Position numbers and translations under genes: made by a program. From the NCBI GenBank assembly GCA_019113125.1, contig DXIA01000138.1:1-19843 (forward strand): a stretch of DNA of 19,843 bases. The letters are read 5' to 3'. This DNA comes from Candidatus Pygmaiobacter gallistercoris (lineage in GTDB: Bacteria > Bacillota > Clostridia > Oscillospirales > Ruminococcaceae). Positions 14,022-19,843 of this stretch are shown one piece after another. Under the pieces are notes generated by a model. It did not search any database, was not told the DNA's origin, and was given only the letters and a program-made list of their open reading frames with translations. Each line of letters starts with the position of its first letter. The stretch's first letter is position 1.

Positions 14022-14549
14022 TTACGCCTCCTTCACGGTCTGATAGGCCGACATCGCAGCATCCACCACGGTGAACACGGCATTGGAGGAGTAGGTCGCG
14101 CCACTGACGGCCGCGACCCCATCGGTCCCGGTTTTGCCCTTGAACTGGTCGGTGAAGTCGGCCTCCATGACCTTCTTGCCGACGCTGGGGGTCTCATTGT
14201 TGTCCATGACCTGGATGGCCGAGATGGTCCCGTCCGAGGTAATGCCGACCATGACCGGCACATCGCCGCCATAGCCCTTGGCCGAGCCGGTGATGACATA
14301 GCCCGCGCCGTTGTCGGCCGCCCAGACCTCGCTGACCACGTCATCGGTGTACTCCAGCTGGGTAAAGGCATCCGCCTCGGGCAGCAGCGCGATCCGGCCG
14401 GCGTCGGCCTCCTTCTTCGCGTTGGCGTCGATCACCGGCTGGGTGATCGCGTGGGTGCCCGCCAGCAGCCCCGAAACGACGACGCAGATCAGGGTGAGGA
14501 CCAGAATCGGGCGGACGATCTCCTCAAAGATATTCTTCTTTTTGCTCAT
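14022..14549 (-). CDS. rnfG: Rnf complex flavin-binding subunit RnfG
   Basis: Membrane-anchored, outward-facing subunit that carries a covalently bound FMN. The 175 residues include a short basic start, a membrane anchor (about 11-31) and an FMN-binding domain. The flavinylation motif SGATYSS (149-155) places the phosphoester-linked FMN on Thr152; ApbE would attach it, and no apbE gene lies in the window. The ATG at 14549 overlaps the rnfD TGA stop (ATGA), and rnfE starts seven bases downstream of this gene's stop. Confidence 0.96.
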   Translation of the reverse strand: MSKKKNIFEEIVRPILVLTLICVVVSGLLAGTHAITQPVIDANAKKEADAGRIALLPEADAFTQLEYTDDVVSEVWAADNGAGYVITGSAKGYGGDVPVMVGITSDGTISAIQVMDNNETPSVGKKVMEADFTDQFKGKTGTDGVAAVSGATYSSNAVFTVVDAAMSAYQTVKEA

Positions 14550-15475
14550 TTCTTTTTCCCTCCTCCCAGCGGTTTCTGGCGGGTGAGGTCATTGATATAG
14601 GGAACAAAGAGGTTCATCAGCAGGATCGCGTAGGAGACGCCCTCCGCCGAGGTCGCCCAGAACCGGATCCCGCAGGTGATGATCCCGAGCCCCAGACCAT
14701 AGACCAGCTTGCCGGTCAGGGTGTAGGGGGAGGTGACATAATCGGTCGCCATGAAGATGGCGCCCAGCATCAGACCGCCCGAGAGCAGCTGCACCAGCGG
14801 CTCCTGGCCGGCCAGCAGACTGACCACCGCGACGGTCGCGAGATAGGTGACCGGGATGACCGGAGAGATGACCCGGCGCACCACCAGCCAGATCCCGCCC
14901 AGCAGCAGCGCTGCGGCGCAGGTCTCGCCCAGCACACCGCCGTGGGTGCCAAGGAAGAGGGTCAGCAGCGGCAGGTCGGCGTTCCGGGTGGCGACCAGCG
15001 GGGTCGCACCCGCCAGCGCCGATACCCCGTTGGTGACCTCGGGGTAGGCGTAGGCGGTCATCCGGCCGGCGAAACTGACCGCCAGCACGATCCGGCCGAC
15101 GATGGCCGGGTTTGCGAAATTGTGGCCCAGACCGCCGAACAGCTGCTTTGCGATCACGATCGAGACAAACGCACCGATGACCGCAATCCACAGCGGAATG
15201 GTGGAGGGCAGATTGAAGGCCAGCAGGATACCGGTCACCACCGCCGAGAGATCGGCGATGGGGTTCGATTTCTTCATCAGCCGGCAGTACAGGTACTCAA
15301 ATACCACGCAGGCCGCTACCGTCACCGCGATGACCAGCAGTGCCCGCAGCCCGAAGATGATGGCGCTCGCCACGATGGCCGGGCAGAGTGCGAGAATCAC
15401 GTCGAGCATGATCTTCTGGGTCGAGGAGTTGTCCCGGATATGGGGCGACGCCTTGACGAGCATGTTGTTTTCCAT
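14546..15475 (-). CDS. rnfD: Rnf complex membrane subunit RnfD
   Basis: Integral membrane subunit, 309 residues, homologous to NqrB, with about nine or ten helices; thought to be part of the ion pathway and to carry covalent FMN. The flavin site should be Thr158 in LAGATPL, although the residue before GAT is Ala where Ser or Thr is usual. GHNFANPAIVGR (about 117-128) is a recognisable family segment. I chose ATG at 15475 (MENNMLVKASPHIR) because it shares one base with the rnfC stop (TAATG); the frame is open 36 codons further, but that part lies inside rnfC. The stop overlaps rnfG. Confidence 0.96.
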   Translation of the reverse strand: MENNMLVKASPHIRDNSSTQKIMLDVILALCPAIVASAIIFGLRALLVIAVTVAACVVFEYLYCRLMKKSNPIADLSAVVTGILLAFNLPSTIPLWIAVIGAFVSIVIAKQLFGGLGHNFANPAIVGRIVLAVSFAGRMTAYAYPEVTNGVSALAGATPLVATRNADLPLLTLFLGTHGGVLGETCAAALLLGGIWLVVRRVISPVIPVTYLATVAVVSLLAGQEPLVQLLSGGLMLGAIFMATDYVTSPYTLTGKLVYGLGLGIITCGIRFWATSAEGVSYAILLMNLFVPYINDLTRQKPLGGGKKK

Positions 15476-16791
15476 TATTTCTTCTTCGCCCCTTTCCGCA
15501 GCATGGCCTTTGCCAGCCGCATCGTCTCGGTGACCGGCCGCTTTGCCGGGCAGACATAGCTGCAGCTGCCGCACTCCATGCACAGGTCGACCATCAGCCG
15601 GTCGAGCTCGGCGACATTCTGCGCGTTATAGGCCTTGGCGATGATGACCGGCGACAGGCCGATCGGGCAGGTCTCAATGCAGCGGCCGCAGTGGATGCAC
15701 TCTCCCGCCGGAGGCAGCTTTGCCTCCTCGCGGGTGAAGGCGAGCACCGCGTTGTTCTGCTTGAGGATCGGGAAGGAGAGGTCCGCCACCGAGACGCCCA
15801 TCATCGGGCCACCGGTGATGATCTCGCCGACATTCTCCTTGAGACCACCGCAGTAGTCCAGCACCTCCTTGATCGCGGTACCGACGATGACCCGCAGATT
15901 GCGGGGTTCGACCACCGCACTGCCGTCCACCGTCAGCCGGCGGGCGACCAGCGGCATACCGGTGCGCAGATAGCTCGCGACAAAGGCGACGCTCGAGACA
16001 TTCATCACGATGCAGCCCACATCGCTGGGCAGCCCGCCGCGCGGGACCTCTCGGCCGGTGCAGCTCTCGATCAGGATCTTCTCGGCGCCCTGGGGGTAAA
16101 CGCTGGGCAGCGGCTTGACCTTGATCGAGGGATCCCCCTTGATCAGCGAGAACATCACGTCCATCGCCTCGGGCTTGTTGCGCTCGATGCCGATAATGAC
16201 GTTCTTGATCGCGAGCCACTTCTTGACCGCGAGGATTCCCTCGATGATGTCCTGCGGATTCTCAACGAATTCCCGGTTGTCGGCGGTGATATAGGGTTCG
16301 CACTCGGCACCGTTGATGACCAGGGTGTCGATGACCGACAGATCCTTCATCGTCAGCTTGACGGCGGTCGGGAAACCCGCGCCGCCGAGGCCCACCAGGC
16401 CGCTGTTGCGGATAGCGGTGGTAAAGGACTCATAGTCATTGACCTTCGGCGGTGCGATCGCGGGATCCACCGTCTGCTCCCCGTCCGAGGTAATCTCGAC
16501 CGCCGGCACCCAGGCGCCGCTCGAGATCTGGATCGGGCGCAGATCGGTCACGGTGCCCGAGACGCCCGAGTGGATCGGCGCTGAAACATACCCCTCCGCG
16601 CGGCCAATCAGGGTACCGACAAATACCTTGTCCCCCTTCTTGACCATCGGAACCGCGGTGGCGCCGATATGCTGCTGCATCGGCAGCAGGATCTTCTCCG
16701 GTACCGGCAGATCCACCGTCGCAATATTCTGCGTGTTCTTGTTGTGGGCCAGGCGGGCGCCCTTTGCCGCACGCTTGAAAATATTTTTCAT
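15475..16791 (-). CDS. rnfC: Rnf complex NADH-binding subunit RnfC
   Basis: Peripheral subunit where NAD(H) exchanges electrons with the complex. The 438 residues show a biotinyl-lipoyl-like N-terminal part (about 30-85), the glycine-rich nucleotide-binding segment GLVGLGGAGFP (131-141), NGAECEPY (160-167), and two [4Fe-4S] motifs: Cys365, 368, 371, 375 (CIHCGRCIETC) and Cys404, 407, 410, 414 (CMECGSCSYVC). Start is ATG at 16791, with GAGGGAGGGG upstream. It is the first gene of the six-gene operon, driven from the promoter at 16896-16924. The complex couples ferredoxin oxidation and NAD+ reduction to Na+ or H+ export; which ion cannot be read from this sequence by eye. Confidence 0.97.
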   Translation of the reverse strand: MKNIFKRAAKGARLAHNKNTQNIATVDLPVPEKILLPMQQHIGATAVPMVKKGDKVFVGTLIGRAEGYVSAPIHSGVSGTVTDLRPIQISSGAWVPAVEITSDGEQTVDPAIAPPKVNDYESFTTAIRNSGLVGLGGAGFPTAVKLTMKDLSVIDTLVINGAECEPYITADNREFVENPQDIIEGILAVKKWLAIKNVIIGIERNKPEAMDVMFSLIKGDPSIKVKPLPSVYPQGAEKILIESCTGREVPRGGLPSDVGCIVMNVSSVAFVASYLRTGMPLVARRLTVDGSAVVEPRNLRVIVGTAIKEVLDYCGGLKENVGEIITGGPMMGVSVADLSFPILKQNNAVLAFTREEAKLPPAGECIHCGRCIETCPIGLSPVIIAKAYNAQNVAELDRLMVDLCMECGSCSYVCPAKRPVTETMRLAKAMLRKGAKKK

Positions 16792-16869
16792 TTCCCGAAA
16801 ACCCCTCCCTCTTCTTTCCTTTCGCCCGTGTAAAGAAGTTGTCCCGCGTCGATTTCGCCGCGGGAGATG

Positions 16870-16887
16870 CGTTGCCTTTTGGTAACG
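16870..16887. promoter_or_regulatory. Inverted repeat at the rnf transcription start, possible operator
   Basis: CGTTGCC-TTTT-GGTAACG has 7-base arms with one non-identical pair (G/T on the plus strand). It lies just downstream of the predicted rnf initiation point, where a bound repressor would block elongation or open-complex formation. It does not resemble the Rex site I know. It may equally be a leader hairpin. Confidence 0.35.
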
Positions 16888-16895
16888 TAGTCTAC

Positions 16896-16924
16896 ATTAT
16901 ACAGCCTTCCCTCATTTTTTACAA
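16896..16924 (-). promoter_or_regulatory. Strong promoter of the rnfCDGEAB operon
   Basis: Minus strand: TTGTAA (16919-16924), exactly 17 bases, then a perfect TATAAT (16896-16901). Initiation near 16889 gives a leader of about 98 bases before the rnfC ATG at 16791. No second promoter is visible inside the operon. Confidence 0.88.
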
Positions 16925-17005
16925 TGAAAACCGCAAATTTTTACAGTTTGAACCGACATCTCACCCCGCTTTCCACCCTATTTTGGTGATTTTCCGCTGC
17001 AAGTA

Positions 17006-17014
17006 TGTTATAAT
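17006..17014 (+). promoter_or_regulatory. Extended -10 promoter for the CBM9-like gene
   Basis: TGT followed by a perfect TATAAT (17009-17014); the bases 17 upstream (GTGATT) are a poor -35, as is usual with extended -10 promoters. The leader of about 62 bases contains a perfect hairpin CCGGCC-AAC-GGCCGG (17050-17064) just before the ribosome binding site GAGGTGATC. Confidence 0.7.
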
Positions 17015-17082
17015 ATTTGTGAAATCCGGCGCACTGCGCCGCAAATCCGCCGGCCAACGGCCGGACAGCGAGGTGATCTGTC

Positions 17083-17640
17083 TTGGCCTTTCCGGTCAGT
17101 TACTCCAAAACACCGCTGGTACTCGATGCGGTGAGCGCCCTCAAAATCACCCATTTCTATGGGCACAGTGCGTTGGATGAGGTGTACAGCTATCTGCGCA
17201 TCTTCGTGCAGGACGGTGCGCTGGTCTTCAGCCTGACCAGTTTTGAGCAGCATCCGCCCGAGAACAGCCGGGTCGGAGCCGCCTTCAGTTTTGATCCGGA
17301 GGGCCGCCGTCAGCTGTTTGTCAGCGCCAACCACGATCTCTCTCTCTGCGCTGAGATCCGCACCGACGGCACGGCGGCGCAGCCGATCACCTTCGACACC
17401 CCGCCCGCCCTCTTCGGCGGTTCGGATGAACAGGGCTTTTACTGGGGCTGCCGGTTCCTGCTCGGCCCGGCGCTGATCAAACAGCTGGGGGGAAAGCTGC
17501 TGCCGGGCAGCGTCTTTCTCGGCAATGCTTACAAGTTTGCCGACGGCGAGCGCGCCTACGGCGCCGCCTTCCCCGCTCCGCCGTCCGCAGTGGTCGGCGA
17601 CCGAAACGGATTCGGGGAATTTGTAGTAGTTCCCTATTGA
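17083..17640 (+). CDS. CBM9-like (DOMON-fold) protein without signal peptide
   Basis: A 185-residue protein rich in beta strands and aromatic residues. The segment GFYWGCRFLLGPALIKQLGG, then LLPGSVFLGNAYKFADGERAYGAAFPAP near the C-terminus, resembles the end of CBM9-like proteins, where a GNFYKCGD-type motif is followed by a substrate-facing loop. The family call is from pattern only. No signal peptide or membrane segment is present, so a cytoplasmic role is likely, unlike secreted xylan-binding CBM9 modules. Start is TTG at 17083, nine bases after GAGG; no ATG or GTG in frame fits. It has its own promoter, diverges from rnf and is followed 77 bases later by a tiny membrane protein, probably on the same transcript. 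Confidence 0.72.
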   Translation: MAFPVSYSKTPLVLDAVSALKITHFYGHSALDEVYSYLRIFVQDGALVFSLTSFEQHPPENSRVGAAFSFDPEGRRQLFVSANHDLSLCAEIRTDGTAAQPITFDTPPALFGGSDEQGFYWGCRFLLGPALIKQLGGKLLPGSVFLGNAYKFADGERAYGAAFPAPPSAVVGDRNGFGEFVVVPY

Positions 17641-17717
17641 ATCTCGTTTTATAGACAGAATGGTATTCACGGCGCCGACGGCGCTGTCCGCATCAGAGCA
17701 GAAACGGAGGAAACAGA

Positions 17718-17861
17718 ATGTTGAAAGGGTTACTCAAGATCTTCATCACACTGGCGGGGCTCTTCGCCGCGGTGGCCGGGCTGAGCTATCTCAGCCGGAA
17801 AAATGCCGACCAGTATATCGAGATCTACGACGACGAGGACGAAGAAGAGGACGCCTTCTGA
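17718..17861 (+). CDS. 47-residue single-helix membrane protein with acidic tail
   Basis: A short gene reading MLKGLLKIF, then one hydrophobic segment (about 7-25: KIFITLAGLFAAVAGLSYL), then SRKNADQYIE and a tail of Asp and Glu (DDEDEEEDAF). The positive residues on both sides of the helix and the acidic tail suggest a membrane-tethered peptide, orientation uncertain. I do not recognise the family. Evidence for translation is a good ribosome binding site (GGAGG, seven bases before the ATG) and a terminator starting eight bases after the stop. It follows the CBM9-like gene and likely shares its transcript. Confidence 0.72.
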   Translation: MLKGLLKIFITLAGLFAAVAGLSYLSRKNADQYIEIYDDEDEEEDAF

Positions 17862-17868
17862 ATCGCCG

Positions 17869-17904
17869 AAAAAAGGGAGGGGAAAATTCCCCTCCCTTTT
17901 TATT
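17869..17904. terminator. Bidirectional terminator after the 47-residue gene and the MarR gene
   Basis: AAAAAGGGAGGGGAA pairs with TTCCCCTCCCTTTTT around an AA loop, with T-runs on either strand. It overlaps the stop codon of the converging MarR gene (17900-17902). Confidence 0.9.
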
Positions 17905-18358
17905 CTGTGAGATTTTCGCCGATTCGGGCGAGCAGCGACGATAGATTCTCCCGGTCCTCGGCGGTCAGTCCGCGAAAAAGTCCGCTGAGAAAGGCATCCT
18001 GCGCCTGTTTTGCCTGCCGCACCGGCTCGGCGGCGGCCTCGGTCAGCCAGAGCCGCACCCGGCGGCGGTCCTCCTCATCCCGGTTCTGCCGCAGCAGGCC
18101 CCGGGCGGTCAGCTGTTCCACCGAGGCGCAGACCTGCGACTTTGCCATCCCCCGCAGCCCTACCAGCGCCGCGGCGGTGTTGCGGCCGGGGTGGTTGTGC
18201 AGAAAGAGCAGCAGATCCACCTCGCTGCGGGTCAGCGCCCAGTCCGCCATCACCTGTCCCAGTGCGGCGGCGTAAGCTCGTTTGAACTGCCGGCCCCAGC
18301 GGAAGAGCAGCTCCCACTCCTGCGCGGTCGGCAGTCCGGTCTCAGGCATTGAAGACAT
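17900..18358 (-). CDS. MarR-family transcriptional regulator
   Basis: A 152-residue winged-helix regulator. The recognisable core is ALTRSEVDLLLFLHNHPG, then GMAKSQVCASVEQLTARGLL (recognition helix) and the wing DEEDRRRVRLWLTEA (about 85-115), followed by a dimerisation helix. Its start lies inside the 3' end of the PatB-type gene. I chose ATG at 18358; alternatives are ATG at 18349 and TTG at 18376, and none has a strong ribosome binding site, so it may be translated by coupling to the upstream gene. Cotranscription with the lyase suggests it regulates that transcript or responds to a thiol-related signal; this is inference. Confidence 0.88.
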   Translation of the reverse strand: MSSMPETGLPTAQEWELLFRWGRQFKRAYAAALGQVMADWALTRSEVDLLLFLHNHPGRNTAAALVGLRGMAKSQVCASVEQLTARGLLRQNRDEEDRRRVRLWLTEAAAEPVRQAKQAQDAFLSGLFRGLTAEDRENLSSLLARIGENLTE

Positions 18359-19547
18359 ACCGGTCCAGCCGGTCAAAAGCCTCTTTCACCCGGGACAGCG
18401 GCAGCGCGAGGTTCATCCGGATGTGACAGGGCCCGTGGAACATCCGCCCGTCCTGCCAGGCGACCCCGACGTCCCAGCCGGCCTTCTCGACCCAGTCGAT
18501 GGTCTTGCCGTGTTTTGCGCACCACTCGGTGCAGTCGATGAAGAGCATGTAGGTTCCCTGTGGCTTGACCACCCGCACCCCGTCGAAATGGGCGGCGATG
18601 TAGTCACAGGCATAGTCGACGTTGCCCGCGATCACCTGCCGCAGCTGATCGACCCATTCCTCCCCCTCGGCATTGTAGCCGCCGATGAGGGCGTGCATCC
18701 AGAGCACATTCATCGAGTTGTAGTGGGAGAGCGAGGACTCCTTGTCGATCCGCTCCCGCAGCGTCTTGTTATAGATGATATGGTAGCTGCCCACAAGGCC
18801 CGCGAGGTTGAAGGTCTTGGAGGGGGCGTAGAGCGCGACGGTGCGCATCCGGGCATCCTCCGACACCGACTGGGTCGGGATGTGCTGGAACCCGGGGCGG
18901 ATGATGTCCGACCAGATCTCGTCCGAGACGACCATCACGTCGTGCTTTTGGAACAGCGCCATCGCCTTCTCAATCTCCCACCGCTCCCAGACCCGGCCAC
19001 AGGGGTTGTGCGGGCTGCAGAAGATCGCGGCGTGGATCTTTTCTTTGACGATCTTTTGCTCCATGTCCTCAAAGTCCATCCGCCAGACGCCGTCGTCATC
19101 CAGCACCAGCGGGCTGTGGATGATGCTGTATCCGTTGTTTTTCAGGCAGCCGGTAAAGCCGATGTAGGTCGGGGAGTGGACCAGCACCTTGTCCCCCCGT
19201 GAGCAGAAGACATTCAGTGCGCTGACCACCCCGCCGAGCACCCCGTTCTCATAGCCGATGCAGTCCCGGGTGAGATTTTCCACCCCGTTGCGATCCCGCT
19301 GCCAGCGGAGAATCGCGTCGTAAAAAGCATCGCTGGGGTCGAAATAGCCGAACGCCGGGTGCTGCACCCGCTCGATCATCGCCTGCTGAATCGCGGGCGG
19401 CACCGGAAAGTTCATGTCCGCCACCCACATCGGGATGACGTCGAATCCCTCCTTCGGCGGGTCGGGGGCAAAGCCCTTACCGAGGCCGTCGACCGCGATG
19501 GCGTCCTTGCCGTGGCGATCCATAATGCTGGTGAAATCGTAGGTCAT
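18342..19547 (-). CDS. MalY/PatB-type PLP-dependent C-S lyase (cystathionine beta-lyase-like aminotransferase)
   Basis: A 401-residue cytoplasmic PLP enzyme of fold type I. Members of this branch cleave the C-S bond of cystathionine or cysteine conjugates to release pyruvate, ammonia and a thiol; some instead act as aminotransferases. The PLP lysine is Lys244 in YAPSKTFNLAGL. VVSDEIWSDI (Asp209) contacts the pyridine nitrogen, and SPHNPCGRVW (178-187) is the family's phosphate/cofactor region; IPMWVADMNFPVPP is the typical opening. I chose ATG at 19547 because GGGAGGAG lies six bases upstream; the open frame continues 91 codons but overlaps the upstream dehydratase gene. It follows that gene by 22 bases and overlaps the MarR start by 17. 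Confidence 0.92.
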   Translation of the reverse strand: MTYDFTSIMDRHGKDAIAVDGLGKGFAPDPPKEGFDVIPMWVADMNFPVPPAIQQAMIERVQHPAFGYFDPSDAFYDAILRWQRDRNGVENLTRDCIGYENGVLGGVVSALNVFCSRGDKVLVHSPTYIGFTGCLKNNGYSIIHSPLVLDDDGVWRMDFEDMEQKIVKEKIHAAIFCSPHNPCGRVWERWEIEKAMALFQKHDVMVVSDEIWSDIIRPGFQHIPTQSVSEDARMRTVALYAPSKTFNLAGLVGSYHIIYNKTLRERIDKESSLSHYNSMNVLWMHALIGGYNAEGEEWVDQLRQVIAGNVDYACDYIAAHFDGVRVVKPQGTYMLFIDCTEWCAKHGKTIDWVEKAGWDVGVAWQDGRMFHGPCHIRMNLALPLSRVKEAFDRLDRYVFNA

Positions 19548-19569
19548 GCCGGTCTCCTCCCTTCGGCAA

Positions 19570-19843
19570 TCAGCGGTTCTGATACATCTCCTTGTAGTAC
19601 TCCAGATACGCTCCGCTGGTAACCCGGTCCATCCACTCGGTGTTGGCCAGGTACCAGTCGATAGTCTTCTCGATGCCGACCTCAAAGGTGGTCTCGGGAT
19701 ACCAGCCCAGCTCGTCCTTGATCTTCTGGGGATCGATGCCGTAGCGGCGGTCGTGTCCCAGCCGGTCCGCCACATGGGTGATGAGTTCTTCGCTGATGCC
19801 TTCGTCCTGCAGGCGGTCATGCAGCTGGGCGATCACCGTCTTG
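19570..19843 (-). CDS. rfbB: dTDP-glucose 4,6-dehydratase, C-terminal part (5' end beyond the window)
   Basis: The C-terminal 90 residues of a nucleotide-sugar dehydratase of the short-chain dehydrogenase superfamily, which converts dTDP-glucose to dTDP-4-keto-6-deoxyglucose for rhamnose synthesis. The telltale string is [15 protein letters not shown] followed by [18 protein letters not shown] and KTIDWYLAN, the usual end of RfbB/RmlB. The NAD-binding and catalytic parts lie outside the window, so function rests on this tail. The frame is open to the right edge. It is upstream of and close to the PatB-type gene, probably in one operon; other dTDP-rhamnose genes may lie beyond the edge. Confidence 0.92.
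   Translation of the reverse strand, partial: KTVIAQLHDRLQDEGISEELITHVADRLGHDRRYGIDPQKIKDELGWYPETTFEVGIEKTIDWYLANTEWMDRVTSGAYLEYYKEMYQNR

Noticed and set aside
13317..14600. A 427-codon open frame on the plus strand antisense to rnfE and rnfG
   Set aside because: It mirrors well-supported Rnf genes, is rich in Asp, Arg, His and Gln as expected from the complement of GC-rich genes, and has no domain pattern.
17020..17070. A riboswitch in the leader of the CBM9-like gene
   Set aside because: There are two short GC-rich hairpins, but the leader is only about 60 bases and matches no riboswitch core I know.
19548..19820. N-terminal extension of the C-S lyase by 91 codons
   Set aside because: That stretch is the out-of-frame 3' end of the dTDP-glucose dehydratase gene; ATG at 19547 follows GGGAGGAG.

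Overview
The window reads as chromosome from a GC-rich, anaerobic, Gram-positive bacterium, most likely a Clostridia member of the Oscillospiraceae/Ruminococcaceae type. The evidence is strong AGGAGG-type ribosome binding sites, several TTG starts, an ftsE-ftsX-M23-ctp cell-wall cluster, and an Rnf complex in the clostridial order C-D-G-E-A-B. This placement is inferred from gene content; no rRNA or other marker is present. Coding density is high, no gap exceeds 300 bases, and I saw no tRNA, rRNA, CRISPR array, insertion sequence or prophage.

Layout. Positions 1-5080 (minus strand): a PucR/CdaR-type regulator, then ftsE, ftsX (TTG start), a coiled-coil M23 peptidoglycan hydrolase (TTG start) and a C-terminal processing peptidase cut by the left edge. 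FtsEX should gate the M23 enzyme at the septum or wall, as with PcsB or CwlO. Positions 5289-6581: an RsuA-type pseudouridine synthase (minus) divergent from a small GRAM-like protein (plus).

Positions 6690-9918 are the most interesting part. A radical SAM protein (TIGR03916-type, predicted DNA repair or modification) and its partner (TIGR03915/DUF4130-type) lie downstream of a small two-helix membrane protein. Divergent from these is an XRE-S24 repressor with a LexA-like Ala-Gly cleavage site and a Ser/Lys dyad. The repressor and the membrane-protein gene each have a near-consensus promoter whose -35/-10 spacer holds a copy of the same 15-bp palindrome. This suggests a local, DNA-damage-responsive switch.

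Positions 9969-11868: a COG1237-type metallo-beta-lactamase-fold hydrolase (minus) divergent from a creatininase-like protein with altered metal-site motifs (plus). Positions 11927-16791 (minus): the complete rnfCDGEAB operon, an ion-pumping ferredoxin:NAD+ oxidoreductase, with a strong promoter at its head. Positions 17083-17861 (plus): a CBM9-like protein and a 47-residue membrane protein with an acidic tail. Positions 17900-19843 (minus): the 3' part of a dTDP-glucose 4,6-dehydratase gene, a MalY/PatB-type C-S lyase and an overlapping MarR regulator.

Convergent gene ends are separated by clear hairpin terminators at about 6630, 9922, 11877 and 17869, and divergent pairs are separated by recognisable promoters.
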